The notes under the pieces are model-generated. The model did no database searches, was not told the DNA's origin, and saw only the letters and a list, made by a program, of their open reading frames with translations. 33,257 nt of DNA from Acidobacteriota bacterium (GTDB taxonomy: Bacteria > Acidobacteriota > Thermoanaerobaculia > Thermoanaerobaculales > Sulfomarinibacteraceae). The position numbers were made by a program, and so were the translations under genes. Below are positions 1 through 8,573 of this stretch, piece by piece (the stretch's first letter is position 1; each line of letters opens with the position of its first letter). The stretch covers positions 1-33,257 of the forward strand of contig WGCW01000096.1 in assembly GCA_015493585.1 (NCBI GenBank), written 5' to 3'.

Positions 1-259
1 ATCCTTCGCGGCGCACCTACGGTGCACCACTCAGGATGACATAGGAGAAAGTGTCATTCCGAGGAGGCGCAGCCGACGAGGAATCTGGGCGGGGGGGCAA
101 ACGCCACTCACTCCCCTTTCCCAACGTTCCCGCCCTTCCCGGCGGAACGCCCCCTCCCAGATCCTTCGCGGCATGCCACGGGCACGCCGCTCAGGATGAC
201 ATGGGGAGAAGTGTCATTCTGAGGAGGCGTAGCCGACGAAGAATCTGGGCGGGGGGCAA
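1..259. repeat. Two tandem copies of a short MITE-like repeat (family A)
   Basis: Two copies in the same orientation, about 1-106 (left end cut by the window) and about 154-259. The second looks complete. It opens with CCCAGATCCTTCGCGG and closes with CCGACGAAGAATCTGGG, which form imperfect terminal inverted repeats. Inside are the half-sites CTCAGGATGAC and GTCATTCTGAG, facing each other around a short spacer. The same modules recur many times right of 23.2 kb and never inside the polysaccharide genes. No coding potential is supported. The stretch from 259 to 273 and the spacer 107-153 hold nothing else recognisable. Confidence 0.75.
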
Positions 260-273
260 CGCCACCGACTCTC

Positions 274-1482
274 TCACCCGCCCCGTTTGACCCGCAGCCA
301 CGACCGGCCATAGCGCACTGCACGCACGACGACATCGAACGGGCGGTACAGGCGCCACCCCCAATAACCCAACGCGCTCTTGGGTTTTCCGTACAGGATC
401 TCAACCTGGCCGCGGCTCAGCCACAATATGTCGTGGAACCCCGCTCTCATCAGCGAGCGCACCCGGCTGCCCGAGGCTGGAACAACCCCAGACACGGCCT
501 GAAACCGCAATGATTTCGCGTAATCCCGGTCCGTTACTCCGAGAATCACGTGCCGCAACAGCCGCCCAGCATCATCATCGCTCTCCCACAGCGCGCGCGG
601 ATCCGTTCCTGCGCTCAGGCTCGCCGCCAACTGTCTGAGGGCATCGACCATCCCCGCCGGCACACCAGCCTCGATCCAACGGTACGGCCCTTCGAGGAAC
701 GCGCGCCACCGGGCGTCGTCCCAACCGAAGCTCGCAATATCCGCCACCAGCCGGAGCTGCGGATACGACCCCGGGGACCACAGGTGCTGGCCAAGGCCGT
801 GGACCAGCAGGTGCGCCATCAGCACATCGTCCGAGGGAAGGAATGCCTGACCGGGGGCACCGTCGAGCGGCTCGAGTTCCCCCGCCGACCGCAGCTCCTC
901 TAGCGTCGCAGAGGCCGATTCCCCGATCGCCACGCCCCGAACGATCCGGTGAATCTCGACAGTCGCTCCTTTCGTCGGATGCGTCACAGGTGGCAGGTGC
1001 TGCTCACTCCGTGGGACATCCATCGCCGTCCAGCCCCGCTCGAGCAGCGCATCCTGCAAGTTGCGGTCCCCGCCCGGTGGTGCCAGCAGATCGATGTCAG
1101 AAGAGCTCCGAAACCCAAGCGGCACAATATTCTTGAGCGCCAGCGCCATCCCCTTCAATAGGATGACGGGGATCCCGAGCTCCCCCGCAAGGGCGTTCAC
1201 TTCATCACTGACAATCTGGTACAGCAGGATGGCAGCCGCCGTTTGACGATACCGCCATCGAAACTCCTCCGCCCGTTCAGCCCCGGCTTCGGATTCGAGC
1301 ACCCCGGCCGGCACTCGTCCGCCGATCCGCCCGTCCAGCCCAGACATCGCTGCCAAACTGACGACATCGGCATCTCCCGGTCCCACGACGCTCTGCTCCA
1401 CCGGGCCGAACGCCCGCGCCAGGACCCATCTGAGCCCCGGCGGCATCTCCCCGGCAGGCGGATGCAAAAGATACTGAGCCAT
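274..1482 (-). CDS. Nucleotidyltransferase family protein (NTP_transf_5-like), copy 1
   Basis: Predicted 402-residue cytosolic protein. Around residues 115-135 it has the block IPVILLKGMALALK followed by SSDIDLL. The conserved LKG and the D-x-D acidic pair identify the NTP_transf_5 (PF14907-like) branch of the polymerase-beta nucleotidyltransferase fold. That family is common beside bacterial polysaccharide and peptide-modification clusters, and its substrate is generally unknown. The ATG at 1482 is the longest start with a family-like N-terminus; no good ribosome binding site precedes it. The gene lies beyond the terminator of the dehydratase gene, so it is probably its own transcription unit. 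A second, diverged member lies at 3860-4984 on the other strand, so the dehydratase is flanked by two paralogues. The substrate cannot be inferred. Confidence 0.8.
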   Translation of the reverse strand: MAQYLLHPPAGEMPPGLRWVLARAFGPVEQSVVGPGDADVVSLAAMSGLDGRIGGRVPAGVLESEAGAERAEEFRWRYRQTAAAILLYQIVSDEVNALAGELGIPVILLKGMALALKNIVPLGFRSSSDIDLLAPPGGDRNLQDALLERGWTAMDVPRSEQHLPPVTHPTKGATVEIHRIVRGVAIGESASATLEELRSAGELEPLDGAPGQAFLPSDDVLMAHLLVHGLGQHLWSPGSYPQLRLVADIASFGWDDARWRAFLEGPYRWIEAGVPAGMVDALRQLAASLSAGTDPRALWESDDDAGRLLRHVILGVTDRDYAKSLRFQAVSGVVPASGSRVRSLMRAGFHDILWLSRGQVEILYGKPKSALGYWGWRLYRPFDVVVRAVRYGRSWLRVKRGG

Positions 1483-1544
1483 AACCCGAGGCTACCACGT
1501 TCCAGCGCCACCCTTGCGCCCTCACACATCCCGTCAAGACACAA

Positions 1545-1577
1545 AAAGGGGGAACGTCGCTTTCCGTTCCCCCTTCA
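1545..1577 (-). terminator. Intrinsic terminator after the dehydratase gene
   Basis: On the minus strand a stem of nine pairs (GGGGGAACG / CGTTCCCCC) with an eight-base loop is followed directly by TTTTTG. This is a canonical Rho-independent terminator for transcription leaving the dehydratase gene (stop at 1728). On the plus strand the stem is followed by TTCAAAATC, so plus-strand function is unlikely. Coordinates are good to within a base or two. The rest of 1483-1727 shows no gene. Confidence 0.8.
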
Positions 1578-1727
1578 AAATCTCAGGCGCTTGTGCCGCG
1601 GACCCTGCGACTGAGCCTACACCCTGTGCATCTCTCCCCCGTCAGGTATCAGCCACTGATTCACCAAGGTCAATCCCCGTCAGAGCCGTCTCACCGGTTG
1701 GGGTGGATCACGAGCCAATCATGCCGC

Positions 1728-3644
1728 CTAAAGTTGCAGCCTCGCCTCGGGCAGCAGCTCATTGAAGTAATGGCGGAGCTCGCGCTCCTTCCCATGACGG
1801 CTCAGCTCGTCCAAGCGGGCAATCGCCGCATCGACCTTCTCCGGCGGATATGCCGCAATCTGACCGATGAAGATCTTTGGATGACGGGTCTTCTCGATAT
1901 GCTCACCGACCGTCTCCAGCTCTTCGAACAGCTTCTCGCCCGGCCGGATGCCGGAAAAGACAATGTCAATATCCTCAAACGGCTTCAGCCCGGATAGTGC
2001 AATCATGTCCTTCGCCATGTCCAGAATTCTCACCGGTTCGCCCATGTCGAGAATGAAGATCTCTCCGCCCCGGCCCATCGCGCCGGCCTGCATGACGAGC
2101 TGTGAGGCCTCGGGGATCGTCATGAAGTAGCGCACCATGTCGGGATGTGTCACGGTCACCGGGCCGCCGCGGCGGATTTGCTCTCTGAAGATCGGGATCA
2201 CCGAGCCGGCCGAACCCATGACGTTGCCGAACCGGACGGCAAGGAACCGCGTGCGGTACCTGGCATCGAGATCCTGGATGACAAGCTCCGCCGCCCGTTT
2301 CGAGGCGCCCATGACCGACGTCGGACGCACCGCCTTGTCCGTGCTGATCAAAACGAACGCCTCAGCCTCCATATCGCCAGCGAGGCGTCCGGTCGTCCAG
2401 GTCCCGAGCACGTTGTTCTTTGCTGCCTCCGTTGGATTGGTCTCCATCATCGGCACATGCTTGTGGGCCGCCGCATGGAAGATCACCGCCGGCCGGTACT
2501 GCCGCATGACCCATTGCATCCGCGCCTCGTCACCAACGTCCGCGACGAGCGGGACAATCGCACGCTCCGGCCATGCCTGCCGCAGCTCACGGTCGATATT
2601 GAACAGCGCAAACTCCGCGCGCTCCACGAGCAACAAGCTCGACGGCTCGAACCGGGCGACCTGCCGGGCAATCTCCGAGCCGATCGATCCTCCAGCGCCC
2701 GTCACCATCACCGCCTTCCCCTTCAGAAATGCGGCAATCTCATCCTCTTCAAGCCGAACTGGATCGCGGCCCAACAGATCCTCGATCTCGATGTTCCGGA
2801 TCCGGGAGATTTCGACCTTGTCGTCGAGGATCTCGTACAGCCCAGGGATGATCTTGGCCCGGACTGGTACCGAATCGCAGATTTCAACGATTCTCCGGAT
2901 CTGCCGCCGCGACGCCTTCGCGATCGTCACGATGACGTGGTCGATCCCAAGCTCTGCGACAAGACGCGGGAGCTCCCTCGTCGTCCCGAGCACCTTGACG
3001 CCTTGAACGACCGCCCCCTGTTTCTCCGGATCGTCATCCACGAATCCCCGGATGTCGAGCGCGAGATCCCCGCGTCCCTGGATCTCCTTGGCCGTCATCA
3101 AACCTGCCCGGCCTGCCCCAACCAGGAGGACCGGCGCTTTCTTGCCGTTATGTCCCTTCTCCGTCAACCCTTTCTCGTACCGCTCGTACAACGTCCGCCG
3201 GATCACGCGAAGCCCGACGATCCCTGAAAACGCAAACACCGTGTCCATCACGATGATCGACAGCGGAACTTGCCAGAGCCGCAATGCCAAAGGCACGAAA
3301 AGACGAATGACGACCAGCACCAGCCCTGCGACAACCGACGCCTTGAGAAATGCCCACAACTCGCCGAGCCCAACGTAGCGCCAGATGAAGCTGTACGCTC
3401 CAAACGCCAGCATCGCCGTCAGCTGTACGAGCAACACCAGCGGTACCTGAGCGACGAGGCGATCCCAATTCTGAGGCGTCAGCACAAACTCGAAGCGCAG
3501 CAGATATGCCGTCAGCAGTGCCGCCGCCAGAACGGCGAGGTCGAGCGCAAACTGAAGCCATCGCGTCGTAAACCGGCTCCACGGAGCCTGCTTCACGCCG
3601 CGTTGCCCGGATGATCCTTCGGAGAGATACTCAGACGAGCTCAT
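1728..3644 (-). CDS. Membrane-bound nucleoside-diphosphate-sugar 4,6-dehydratase (PglF/WbpM/CapD family)
   Basis: A 638-residue protein of the full-length PglF/WbpM type. Four hydrophobic segments occupy about residues 25-160. A first Rossmann motif, VLLVGAGRAG, lies near residue 172 and a second, VTGAGGSIGSE, near 315. The active-site block STDKAVRPTSVMGASKR lies near 430. Met replaces the usual SDR tyrosine, which is characteristic of this inverting or non-inverting UDP-GlcNAc 4,6-dehydratase family. It should make a 4-keto-6-deoxy sugar nucleotide on the cytoplasmic face of the membrane, the first step toward bacillosamine- or QuiNAc-type sugars that DegT aminotransferases then use. The start at ATG 3644 is preceded by a GGTAGGT stretch about 12 bases upstream. 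It is transcribed separately from the glycosyltransferase operon and ends at the terminator near 1545. Exact stereochemistry is not readable. Confidence 0.9.
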   Translation of the reverse strand: MSSSEYLSEGSSGQRGVKQAPWSRFTTRWLQFALDLAVLAAALLTAYLLRFEFVLTPQNWDRLVAQVPLVLLVQLTAMLAFGAYSFIWRYVGLGELWAFLKASVVAGLVLVVIRLFVPLALRLWQVPLSIIVMDTVFAFSGIVGLRVIRRTLYERYEKGLTEKGHNGKKAPVLLVGAGRAGLMTAKEIQGRGDLALDIRGFVDDDPEKQGAVVQGVKVLGTTRELPRLVAELGIDHVIVTIAKASRRQIRRIVEICDSVPVRAKIIPGLYEILDDKVEISRIRNIEIEDLLGRDPVRLEEDEIAAFLKGKAVMVTGAGGSIGSEIARQVARFEPSSLLLVERAEFALFNIDRELRQAWPERAIVPLVADVGDEARMQWVMRQYRPAVIFHAAAHKHVPMMETNPTEAAKNNVLGTWTTGRLAGDMEAEAFVLISTDKAVRPTSVMGASKRAAELVIQDLDARYRTRFLAVRFGNVMGSAGSVIPIFREQIRRGGPVTVTHPDMVRYFMTIPEASQLVMQAGAMGRGGEIFILDMGEPVRILDMAKDMIALSGLKPFEDIDIVFSGIRPGEKLFEELETVGEHIEKTRHPKIFIGQIAAYPPEKVDAAIARLDELSRHGKERELRHYFNELLPEARLQL

Positions 3645-3847
3645 ATTGCTGCAACCTACCCACCTCTTGGCCCCTGCTTTCTATCTGCGAAGTTCCTGGA
3701 ACATTCAAACCCCTACATCCCCCTGAGTGTACCGAATTCCCCCCTGCTCCACCGGTCCGCCCTATGATGAGGCCACTGCCTGCCTTCGCTCCGAGGTCAT
3801 GGACCGCCGCCATCATACAAGCTCACCGGGCCAGCCCGGTGCTCCCC

Positions 3848-3853
3848 TATAAT
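3848..3853 (+). promoter_or_regulatory. Perfect -10 box implying a leaderless mRNA for the 3860 gene
   Basis: TATAAT on the plus strand ends seven bases before the A of the ATG at 3860, so the normal start site (+1 seven bases after the last T) falls on the start codon. No TTGACA-like -35 lies at the usual spacing, and no clear Shine-Dalgarno fits between the box and the ATG. This also argues against the longer frame that opens at 3611. The divergent gap 3645-3859 additionally holds a GTTCC-A-GGAAC inverted repeat near 3690-3705 of unknown role. Confidence 0.5.
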
Positions 3854-3859
3854 CAGGCC

Positions 3860-4984
3860 ATGTCCAGCCAAGCCGCTCCCGCTGCTGGTGACCTCCCGGT
3901 ATTGCACGGTCTCCACGAACCCATCCTTGAGATCATGTCTCATGCCTGTACGGGTCATGCAGAAGCGATTCGCCAGTTGGCCGCTTCGCCGCCCGGAATC
4001 TCCGCAGCCATCGAGCATCGGGTTGCACCGCTCCTGGCCATACTGGCATACAAGACAGGCATCGATGTCCCCGAAAAGTGGCTCGGCGCGATGCGCCAGT
4101 CAGCCACAATGAGGTTGCTCCTCGAGAGTGCTCTCTCCGGCCTTGGTGACATTCTCGATGCGGCGGCCATTCCCTGGGTTCCTCTCAAGGGGATGGGACT
4201 CCCCGCACGGCTCTACCCGAGCCCCGAATGCCGCCCCACCTCGGATGTCGACGTTCTCATTCCTGAAGCCCAACTCTCCGAGGCACGCGACAACCTCCGG
4301 AAGGCGGGGTGGAAGGACATCCACAGCGGCACAGCTTACGAACACTTTCTCCTGCATGAGGGCTATAACTGGCAGGCCAGCCACCCGTCCGGCGTCATGC
4401 TTGAGCTCCACTTCCGGCTCTGGGGCCCCGTGGATCCGGCCCTCCCTCAGACCATCATCGACGCCGCCCGGCCAGCCCCCGATCTCGGCGTCTTGGCCCG
4501 GATCCCCGGCCCGGCAGAGAGCTACATCGTCACCGCCTGCCACCTGTGGAACTCTCCGCAACCCGTGGCACTCATGTACTTCTTCGATCTCCACCTGCTC
4601 AGTCAGGCCGGCGCCAACAGGCCCGCCTTCGCGGAATCTGTCATCTCCATGGCCCGCCGTCACGACCTCCAGCTCTTTGCCGGCCTGGCCGCGGCGGTCA
4701 CCAACCAGCTTTGGCCGGACGACACCAGCCGCCAAATCGCCCGCGGTTTACTCACTCACCTCCGGCCGGCCGAACGGGCCATCGTCACCCTGGCGCGGTA
4801 CAGATCCGCTCGGGACATCCCCCTCGGCGCCCTGGTTTTTGCCCGTTTGCTTTCCGGCCGAAAGAGCCGCTCCGGCTGGCGAGCCCCTCTCCGTCGCGTC
4901 TGGCCACATCCGGCCATTTTCCAGGAATCCTCTCAAAAAGGCCCGATAGCTACGCTCCGGAGAACCATCACCAGGCGACACTGA
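3860..4984 (+). CDS. Nucleotidyltransferase family protein (NTP_transf_5-like), copy 2
   Basis: About 374 residues from ATG 3860. The frame is open back to 3611, but those residues look non-coding and the -10 box at 3848 sits inside them. The signature is WVPLKGMGLPARLY followed by RPTSDVDVLIP: LKG plus the D-x-D pair of the nucleotidyltransferase fold, as in the gene at 274-1482. Downstream are a conserved ELHFRLWG segment and a helical half rich in His and Trp, typical of the family. It is the only plus-strand gene supported in the window. It is divergent from the dehydratase and convergent with the end of the glycosyltransferase operon. Its role in polysaccharide assembly is guessed only from location. 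Confidence 0.8.
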   Translation: MSSQAAPAAGDLPVLHGLHEPILEIMSHACTGHAEAIRQLAASPPGISAAIEHRVAPLLAILAYKTGIDVPEKWLGAMRQSATMRLLLESALSGLGDILDAAAIPWVPLKGMGLPARLYPSPECRPTSDVDVLIPEAQLSEARDNLRKAGWKDIHSGTAYEHFLLHEGYNWQASHPSGVMLELHFRLWGPVDPALPQTIIDAARPAPDLGVLARIPGPAESYIVTACHLWNSPQPVALMYFFDLHLLSQAGANRPAFAESVISMARRHDLQLFAGLAAAVTNQLWPDDTSRQIARGLLTHLRPAERAIVTLARYRSARDIPLGALVFARLLSGRKSRSGWRAPLRRVWPHPAIFQESSQKGPIATLRRTITRRH

Positions 4985-5174
4985 TCTCAGCGTCACCAAA
5001 GCCATTGACCAACTTTGATCGCTCTTGGCGCACCACTCAATCCGGCGATTGGCCCTGTCTCACCCGTGAGAGCATTGAAAGCGCCTCAATTGTGGGCCGT
5101 TGACGATCGGGACTCACTAGCATTGGGTGAGGGGCTCTACTGCGCGCCTCAGCCCTGAGTCGCCCCGATACCCA

Positions 5175-5500
5175 CTACAGTGCGCCCCTCGCCGGTCCAC
5201 ACCGCCGAACGATCCCTGCGATCCGTTCGACATCGTCCCTTTCCAACGCACTTCCCGACGGCAGGCACAACCCGCGCTCGAACAGAGACTCCGAAACCGA
5301 CCCTCCCACCACCTCACAGCCCTCGAAAACCGGCTGCACGTGCATCGGCTTCCACACCGGCCGGGCCTCGATCTCCTCCGCCTCCAGCGCCAGCCGCACG
5401 TCCTCCCGCGTCGCCCCGAATTGCGCCGGCTCGATCGTCACGCAGGTCAACCATCGTGTCGACCGCCCGTAGGACGCCTCCGGCATGAACTCAAGACCAG
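5175..5500 (-). pseudogene. C-terminal remnant of a PglE-like DegT/DnrJ/EryC1/StrS aminotransferase
   Basis: An open frame on the minus strand reads as only the last hundred or so residues of a sugar aminotransferase. FMPEASYGRSTRWLTC, EARPVWKPMHVQPVF and FERGLCLPSGSAL occur in the order found in the C-terminal domain of PLP-dependent UDP-sugar aminotransferases. Similarity starts around 5500. The preceding bases up to 5540, the stop of the initiating sugar transferase, look random. The N-terminal two-thirds, including the PLP lysine domain, is missing, so it cannot be active. An initiating transferase, an acetyltransferase and an aminotransferase in series (PglC-PglD-PglE) is a known arrangement. 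A deletion here probably removed the acetyltransferase and most of the aminotransferase. From 4985 to 5174 nothing is recognisable. Confidence 0.8.
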
Positions 5501-5539
5501 TCGCTGTCCGTCGCTTGGACGGTTGTCGACGTCGCGGAG

Positions 5540-6214
5540 TTACGGATTTTCTGCCCCCCGCCCCGAAGCTCTTCTGATCTCCTCCAGTGAAGGCGGTCGG
5601 TTTGACGCTGGCAGTACCACGGCGACGATCGTTCTCACCAGAACCTTCATGTCACCCCAGGCTGATCGGTTCTCGACGTACTCGACGTAGCCTCGCAGTT
5701 TGAAGGGCTGCAGAAACTCCTTGTAATACATCTCTGCGTCCTCGTCAGCCTCGGCGATCAAATCCTCCTCGTTTCGCAGGGCCAGAGTGACCGGATCGGT
5801 GATTCCCGGACGAACTTGAAGAATCTCCTTCCACTGCGGATCTTCGAGGTTAACCAACTCCGGCACCTCGGGCCGTGGACCGACGAAGGACATGTCCCCC
5901 CGCACGACATTCCATAGCTCGGGCAACTCGTCGATCTTGGTCTGCCTCAGCACTCTGCCAACCGCCGTGATCCTCGGATCGCCGCCGGCCGTAACATTGG
6001 GGCCCTCGGTCGCCAACCCCATGGTCCGAAACTTCAGCATGACGAATGGCCGTCCACCCCTCCCTATCCGCACCTGACGAAACAACACCGGCCCGGGGGA
6101 TGAAAGGCGGACGAGCACAGCGGCGACCAGGAGAATGGGACTGACGACAACCAGCCCGCCCGCTGCCATCATCACCTCGAGCCAGCGTGGCAATCCCCGG
6201 CGCACGCCCGGCAT
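5540..6214 (-). CDS. Initiating sugar-1-phosphate transferase (PglC/WcaJ-type, bacterial sugar transferase)
   Basis: 224 residues, the short form of the bacterial sugar transferase family (PF02397). One N-terminal hydrophobic segment at about residues 12-35 (GGLVVVSPILLVAAVLVRL) is followed by the signature SPGPVLFRQVRIG, then MLKFRTM and the catalytic-region block DELPELWNVVRGDMSFVGPR. It should transfer a sugar-1-phosphate from a UDP-sugar to undecaprenyl phosphate at the inner membrane, the first step of repeat-unit assembly. Lack of extra N-terminal membrane spans favours a PglC-like monotopic enzyme, which often uses N-acetylated amino sugars. ATG 6214 is six bases after the upstream aminotransferase stop, with its GGAGGG ribosome binding site inside that gene's last codons. 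Confidence 0.92.
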   Translation of the reverse strand: MPGVRRGLPRWLEVMMAAGGLVVVSPILLVAAVLVRLSSPGPVLFRQVRIGRGGRPFVMLKFRTMGLATEGPNVTAGGDPRITAVGRVLRQTKIDELPELWNVVRGDMSFVGPRPEVPELVNLEDPQWKEILQVRPGITDPVTLALRNEEDLIAEADEDAEMYYKEFLQPFKLRGYVEYVENRSAWGDMKVLVRTIVAVVLPASNRPPSLEEIRRASGRGAENP

Positions 6215-6220
6215 CGGCCA

Positions 6221-7390
6221 TTACCCTCCGCCGCCGAGCAACCCACGAACGGCGTCGATCACCCTCTCCACGTCGGTATCGCTCATTCGAGAGTAGATCG
6301 GCAGGCTGACAGCACGTTCATATGCCCGGGTGGCCACCGGGAACATCTCGTCTCTCAATCCGTAGCGATCACGCCAGTACGGGTGCCGGTGAAGCGGGAT
6401 GAAATGGACGCTCGTTCCGATTCCACGCTCCGACATGGCCCCGATGAAACGGTCCCGGCTCATCGGTGCTTCGTCGGTCAGACGAATGACGTAGAGGTGC
6501 CACGCGTGAACGTCCCCCTCGGGCGCATGCGCCGGGAGCTGCACGGCAAGGTCGCGAAACGCCTCGTCGTACTTCCGCGCGATCGCTTCCCGCTGCGCTC
6601 GCATCTGTTCGGCCTTTGCCAGCTGGCACAACCCGATGGCCGCTGCAAGGTCCGTCATGTTGTACTTGAACCCCGGTGCCACCACCTCGTAGTACCAGGA
6701 GGGACGCTCGCTCCGGTAGCGATCGAAGGCGTCGCGGTCGATACCGTGAAGACGCATGATCCTTGCGCGCCGGGCGATTTCAGGCCGCCGCGTCACGAGC
6801 ATGCCCCCCTCGCCCGTCGCGAGCGTCTTCGTGGCGTAGAAGCTGAACGCCGTGGCGCCACTCCCCAGGTTACCGACAAGGGCCCCGCCGGCCGTCGAAG
6901 GGAAGGCATGGGCCGCATCTTCGAGCACCTCAAGACCTCGTTCGTCAGCCAACTCCAGGATCTGCGCCATGGCACAGGCCAATCCCCCGAAATGAACCGG
7001 GATCACGGCGCGCGTCCGATCGGTGAGGACCCGCTCCACGTGCACCGCCGTGAGGTTCAAGCTCACCTCGTCCACGTCCGCGAATACCGGATCGGCCCCA
7101 AGGTACCGGACCACCTCCGCCGTCGCGGTAAAGGTGTAGACCGGAACCACCACCTGGTCTCCCGGCTCGATGCCCAAGGCCTCGAGCCCGAGATGGAGCG
7201 CCGCCGTCCCCGAATTTACCGCGACGGCTTCGACTCCCTCCCCCAGGAAATCGGCGAAGGCTTCCTCAAAGCGCCGCGTCTTGGGACCCGTCGTTAGCCA
7301 ACCGGACCGGAGGACCTCCGCAACGGCGTCGATCGCATCCTCTCCCACGTCCGGCAACGCGAAAGGGAGAAACTCGGCTGGATGTATCAC
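6221..7390 (-). CDS. DegT/DnrJ/EryC1/StrS sugar aminotransferase, copy 1
   Basis: 389 residues from the GTG at 7390. The frame runs further upstream, but the family N-terminus ([16 protein letters not shown] then [17 protein letters not shown]) begins here. GTG overlaps the stop of the preceding glycosyltransferase as GTGA and follows a GGGAGGA ribosome binding site by a few bases. The protein is a fold-type-I PLP enzyme: [15 protein letters not shown] binds phosphate, [11 protein letters not shown] holds the PLP-contacting Asp, and [15 protein letters not shown] carries the Schiff-base lysine. It should aminate a 4-keto sugar nucleotide, such as the product of the 1728-3644 dehydratase. Substrate and C3/C4 specificity are not determinable by eye. 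Confidence 0.92.
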   Translation of the reverse strand: MIHPAEFLPFALPDVGEDAIDAVAEVLRSGWLTTGPKTRRFEEAFADFLGEGVEAVAVNSGTAALHLGLEALGIEPGDQVVVPVYTFTATAEVVRYLGADPVFADVDEVSLNLTAVHVERVLTDRTRAVIPVHFGGLACAMAQILELADERGLEVLEDAAHAFPSTAGGALVGNLGSGATAFSFYATKTLATGEGGMLVTRRPEIARRARIMRLHGIDRDAFDRYRSERPSWYYEVVAPGFKYNMTDLAAAIGLCQLAKAEQMRAQREAIARKYDEAFRDLAVQLPAHAPEGDVHAWHLYVIRLTDEAPMSRDRFIGAMSERGIGTSVHFIPLHRHPYWRDRYGLRDEMFPVATRAYERAVSLPIYSRMSDTDVERVIDAVRGLLGGGG

Positions 7391-8568
7391 GTGTCCTCCC
7401 GCGCCCGGCCTTCGGCGCTCCTGCGCCAAGTCCCCACTGCATTCTTCGACCTCGTCAGCCGTTTCCAACCCTTGCCGGGGCCTCTCCGCAGGATGACGAA
7501 ATTCAAAACACCTATCATAAAACCCAGCCCATACCCAAAATGAAAACAAGGAAAGACGAGAGGCAAGAAGGGCAACAACGCCCAACCCTCGCGGCGGGCC
7601 ACCATCAAAGACGCCGCGAGGACGGCGACCATGTACAATCCCAACAATCCCACAAACATCGCCAACGCCCAGGGCCACGCAATTCCAAGCCCAAGTGTTG
7701 CTAGAAGAAGTGCTAGGAAAGCACCCGGAACCAGATGCCTCCAGGATGCCGGCAGGCGATGTTTCTGGATCACCCGGACTTTCCAGAAGCCGTATTGCAT
7801 GTACTGTCGGAAAAGCAATCGGAGGTTCGGACGAGGCGAATACCAAGACCTGATCGCAGGAGACTGCCAAACCAAGCCGCCACCTCGAACAATTCTCAGA
7901 TTGTGCTCATCGTCCTGGTTACGAACGAGCTCTTTGTCAAATGAGCCGAAGCGTTCAAAAGTGCCAGCACGCCAAAAACCATACGGTATTGTGTCGACGG
8001 GGCCCTCGTATCCGGGGTCGTGGAACCGAGCGCCGCCCACAGAAAATTGTGAATGGTATGCCGCGGCGATTGCTTTTTGAAGCCGTGATGACGCCTCAGT
8101 TCGCGCCGGCCCACCCGCGTTGTCCGCGCCGGTGGTTTCAAGAACTTCAATACACTTGAGGATGTAATCTTCGGCGTACCTCGTATGCGCATCAATCCTG
8201 GCGATGAACTCACCTCTGGCCTCCTTGATGCCCAGGTTCAACGCGTCAGGTGTCGTCCCGGCGAGGTTATCCAAAACCCGGAGCTTCGGTTGCACTGCTA
8301 CGAGTTTCTGTAGAACCTCTCTCGTGCCATCATCCGACATTCCATCAACGACGAGGACCTCGATACCGCCCTCCGGTTCCTCAAAACGAAATACGTCCCT
8401 GAGGCACGACTCAATGCTGTCAACCTCGTTACGACAAGGAATGACAACCGAAACACGCGGCCGAATGTCCGCGCCATCGGACTCCTGGCCAGAAAACGCA
8501 GCTGTACTCCTTTCAAGCGTCACAGTTGCTCCGAACCCGCGGGGATCTCGCGGAAACTCGTGGCACAC
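7387..8568 (-). CDS. GT2 glycosyltransferase, ExoA-like, with C-terminal membrane segments
   Basis: Up to 393 residues. The GT-A domain opens with [17 protein letters not shown] near residue 40. [12 protein letters not shown] follows, then a D-x-H acidic site in [11 protein letters not shown], and [15 protein letters not shown] as the acceptor-side acidic motif. This arrangement, with a long C-terminal hydrophobic pair (about residues 290-375), matches succinoglycan ExoA-type inner-membrane transferases. Two starts are possible: GTG 8568, five bases after the upstream stop, or the GTG at about 8523 with GGAG just upstream. It is coupled to the next aminotransferase by a GTGA overlap. The donor sugar is unknown. 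Confidence 0.88.
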   Translation of the reverse strand: MCHEFPRDPRGFGATVTLERSTAAFSGQESDGADIRPRVSVVIPCRNEVDSIESCLRDVFRFEEPEGGIEVLVVDGMSDDGTREVLQKLVAVQPKLRVLDNLAGTTPDALNLGIKEARGEFIARIDAHTRYAEDYILKCIEVLETTGADNAGGPARTEASSRLQKAIAAAYHSQFSVGGARFHDPGYEGPVDTIPYGFWRAGTFERFGSFDKELVRNQDDEHNLRIVRGGGLVWQSPAIRSWYSPRPNLRLLFRQYMQYGFWKVRVIQKHRLPASWRHLVPGAFLALLLATLGLGIAWPWALAMFVGLLGLYMVAVLAASLMVARREGWALLPFLPLVFPCFHFGYGLGFMIGVLNFVILRRGPGKGWKRLTRSKNAVGTWRRSAEGRAREDT

Positions 8569-8573
8569 GTTCG

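Noticed and set aside
4100-4735. A 211-codon minus-strand frame opposite the second nucleotidyltransferase.
   Set aside because: It is the antisense shadow of a gene with clear family motifs, a common effect in GC-rich DNA.
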